Below, one piece after another: positions 61,552-64,000 of a DNA stretch of 64,000 nt (the stretch's first letter is position 1; each line of letters starts with the position of its first letter). A program made the translations under genes and the position numbers. The notes under the pieces were generated by a model. It saw nothing but the letters and a program-made list of their open reading frames with translations, was not told where the DNA came from and ran no database searches. Source of the DNA: Mycobacterium sp. GA-1199 (lineage in GTDB: Bacteria; Actinomycetota; Actinomycetes; Mycobacteriales; Mycobacteriaceae); assembly GCF_001500045.1 (NCBI RefSeq), contig NZ_LQIX01000003.1, forward strand, positions 62,001-126,000. Direction: 5' to 3'.

Positions 61552-64000
61552 TGCGGCTGCCGTACAGCTGGCTCCGCGACGTCGTGCGGGCCGGCGCGCC
61601 TGGTTGGGACGTGAGCCCCGCCGACCTCGAAGAGACGCTGATCCGCATCGGTCACGAGGTCGAGGAGGTCATCCCGGTCGGCCCCGTCACGGGCCCTCTG
61701 ACGGTGGGGCGGGTGGCCGCCATCGAGGAGCTGACCGAGTTCAAGAAGCCCATCCGCACCGTCAAGGTGGACGTCGGCGAGACCGAGCCGCGTGACATCG
61801 TCTGCGGTGCAACCAATTTCGTCGTCGGTGACCTGGTCGTGGTGGCACTGCCCGGTACGGTACTGCCCGGTGATTTCACGATCGCCAGCCGCAAGACCTA
61901 CGGCCGGATCTCCGACGGCATGATCTGCTCGACGGCCGAGATCAACCTGGGCACCGACCATTCGGGAATCCTGGTGCTGCCGCCCGGCACCGCCGAACCG
62001 GGCACCGCCGCCGCCGATGTCCTCGGCCTCGACGACGTCGTCTTTCACCTGGCCATCACGCCGGACCGCGGTTACTGCCTGTCGGTGCGCGGCATGGCCC
62101 GCGAGGTCGCCACCGCCTACGACCTCGAGTACGTCGACCCCGCCGACGTCGTGCCGTCCCCCGCAAGCGGGAGGTGCCCCCAGCCCGCCGAGGGCGAGGC
62201 GCTGCCCGTGTCGATCGACCCGGGGACCGGCGTCCAGCGCTTCGGGCTGCGCCCGGTGACCGGCATCGATCCCGGTGCCGTCTCCCCGTGGTGGCTGCAG
62301 CGACGGCTTCTGTTGTCCGGTATCCGGGCCATTTCGCCCGCGGTAGACGTGACCAACTACGTGATGCTCGAACTCGGCCATCCGATGCACGCCCACGACC
62401 GCAGCCTGATCACCGGCGGTTTCCGCGTGCGATTCGCCGAACCGGGGGAGACCGTGGTCACCCTCGACGACGTCGAACGCCGCCTTGACCCCGCCGATGT
62501 GCTGATCGTCGACGACGTCGCGACCGCCGCAATCGGCGGCGTGATGGGTGCGGGCACCACCGAGGTGCGCGACACCACCACCGACGTACTGCTCGAGGCC
62601 GCCGTGTGGGATCCGGCCGCGGTGTCGCGCACCCAGCGACGGCTGCGCCTGTACAGCGAGGCCGGCCGGCGCTACGAACGCAGCGTCGATCCGGCGATCT
62701 CGGTCGCCGCGCTGGACCGGTGCGCCACGTTGCTCGCCGAGATCACTCACGGCACGGTCGAACCCACGCTGACCGACTGGCGCGGCGAGCCACCCCGCGA
62801 CGACTGGTCGCAACCGCCGGTCACCATGGCGGGCGATCTGCCCGACCGCACCGCCGGTGTCACCTACGCCCCGGGGACCGCAGAACGGCGGCTCACCCAG
62901 ATCGGTGCACGGGTCGTCGCCACCGAGGGCACGCTCACCGTCACCCCGCCGAGTTGGCGTCCCGACCTGGGCCAGCCCGCCGACCTCGTCGAGGAGGTGC
63001 TGCGCCTCGAGGATCTGGAGACTATTCCCTCGGTGTTGCCGCTGGCCCCGGCCGGCCGCGGCCTGACCCCGGTGCAGCGGCGGCGGCGCGCGATCGGTAA
63101 GTCGTTGGGGCTCAACGGGTATGTGGAGATCCTGCCCACGCCCTTCTTGCCCGCGGGTGTGTTCGACCAGTGGGGCCTGCCCGCCGACGACACCCGCCGG
63201 ACCACGACCACCGTGCTCAACCCATTGGATTCCGACCGCCCGCAGCTGGCCACCACGTTGCTGCCCGGCCTACTGGAGGCGTTGAGCCGCAACGTGTCCC
63301 GCGGAGCCGTAGACGTCGGGTTGTTTGCGATCCAGCAGGTCGTCCAGCCGACGCCGGACACGCGTTCCCTCGAACGGATACCGACCGACCGGCGGCCCAG
63401 CGACGACGAGATCGCCGCGCTGAACGCATCGCTGCCGCGACAGCCCCAACACGTCGCCGTGGTGGTGGCCGGGTTGCGCGAGCCCGCCGGGCCGTGGGGG
63501 CCGGGTCGCGCGGTGCACCCCGGCGACGTGTTCGAGGCGGTCCAGGTGATCGCTCGCGCCGCCGGTGTCGAGCTGAGCCTGCGTTCCGCGGCGCACCTGC
63601 CGTGGCATCCGGGCCGCTGCGCCGAAGTGGTGCTCGGCGACCGCGAGAGCGGTACCGTCGTCGGCCATGCCGGTGAACTGCACCCGGCGGTCGTCGAGCG
63701 TTCGGGTCTGCCCAAGCGCACCTGTGCCCTCGAACTGGATCTCGACGCCATACCCATCGTCGAGCGACTACCGGCTCCGAGGGTGTCGCCATTTCCCGCG
63801 GTGTTCCAGGACATCAGCCTCGTCGTCGACGAGGACGTCGCCGCGGCCGCCGTGGTCGATGCGGTCAGGGCCGGCGCGGGGCCGCTGCTCGAAGACGTGC
63901 GGTTGTTCGACGTCTACACGGGCCCGCAGATCGGCGAGGGCCGCAAATCGCTGGCGTTCGCGCTGCGGTTCCGCGCCGCCGATCGCACCCTCACCGAGGA
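61551..64000 (+). CDS. pheT: Phenylalanyl-tRNA synthetase beta subunit (3' end outside window)
   Basis: The first 816 codons are visible; the M. tuberculosis protein has 831, so only the last few residues of the anticodon-binding domain are missing. Start [10 protein letters not shown], tRNA-binding EMAP-like domain ([11 protein letters not shown] and S-D-G-M-I-C-S), B3/B4 editing domain, B5 domain, catalytic-like core and the FDX-ACB domain beginning [13 protein letters not shown]. Coupled to pheS by the TGATG junction. A small inserted repeat lies at 62157-62183 within the coding sequence. Confidence 0.96.
62157..62183. repeat. Palindromic GC repeat inserted in the pheT coding sequence
   Basis: The stretch contains CCCGCaaGCGGG and GGTGCCCCC and encodes S-P-A-S-G-R-C-P-Q, which has no counterpart that I recall in M. 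tuberculosis PheT. I recognise this motif as resembling a small interspersed repeat seen in mycobacterial genomes. It keeps the frame. Confidence 0.45.

Overview
The window is high-GC actinobacterial DNA. Its gene order matches the Mycobacterium tuberculosis segment from about Rv1625c to Rv1650: membrane adenylate cyclase, pdtaR, the Rv1627c/Rv1628c pair, polA, rpsA, coaE-grpB fusion, DUF402, uvrB, Rv1634 MFS, Rv1635c, Rv1636 USP, Rv1637c, uvrA, Rv1639c, lysX, infC-rpmI-rplT, tsnR, Rv1645c, Rv1647 cyclase, pheS-pheT. Many genes absent from that M. tuberculosis segment are interleaved (Dps2-type ferritin, livJHMGF transporter, ThrE-like exporter, PrsW, UdgX, class I aldolase, Lnt paralogue, a CHAT protease cluster, GMC oxidoreductase). 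This points to an environmental, rapidly growing Mycobacterium (Mycolicibacterium). The species cannot be fixed from sequence alone.

Layout. 1-4.7 kb: membrane protein, Dps, SRPBCC protein, class III cyclase, tRNA-Leu(CAA) and the ANTAR antiterminator pdtaR. 4.9-9.9 kb: a complete branched-chain amino-acid-type ABC operon. 9.95-12.5 kb (minus): DUF167, membrane protein, thiolase-like and DUF35 genes behind a KstR-type operator. 12.7-24 kb: polA, ThrE-like, PrsW, rpsA, coaE, secreted protein, DUF402, uvrB. 24-30.9 kb: a DosR-box-controlled ribosome hibernation-type factor, MFS, tRNA-Cys, udgX, a GT-C transferase, the cAMP-binding USP family gene and an Lnt paralogue. 30.9-40.8 kb: class I aldolase, cyclase-ATPase, SDR, metallo-hydrolase, uvrA, and a frameshifted AlkZ-like gene. 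40.9-47.9 kb: accessory block with an LpqH-like lipoprotein, TPR protein, CHAT protease, a small membrane protein, two unrecognised proteins, a small conserved protein and a DUF732 protein. 48-55.4 kb: hydrolase, lysX, DUF1844, infC-rpmI-rplT-tsnR. 55.5-64 kb: GMC oxidoreductase, acyl-CoA dehydrogenase, DUF2236/MpaB protein, Rv1647-type cyclase, pheS and pheT (cut at the right edge).

Themes. DNA repair is concentrated here (polA, uvrA, uvrB, udgX, AlkZ-like). Three of these genes carry a close match to the RecA-independent (PafBC) damage promoter, so they form a candidate local damage regulon. cAMP signalling is also dense (three class III cyclases plus the Rv1636-type USP). Many genes have a TANNNT -10 box 6-8 nt before the start codon, the signature of leaderless mycobacterial mRNAs. 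Several genes (infC, DUF402, tsnR, lnt) appear to start at codons other than ATG/GTG/TTG. The most likely undescribed system is the TPR + CHAT protease cluster with its two unrecognised partner proteins (41.4-47.2 kb). No CRISPR array, insertion sequence or prophage was seen, and no gene-free stretch exceeds 300 bp.
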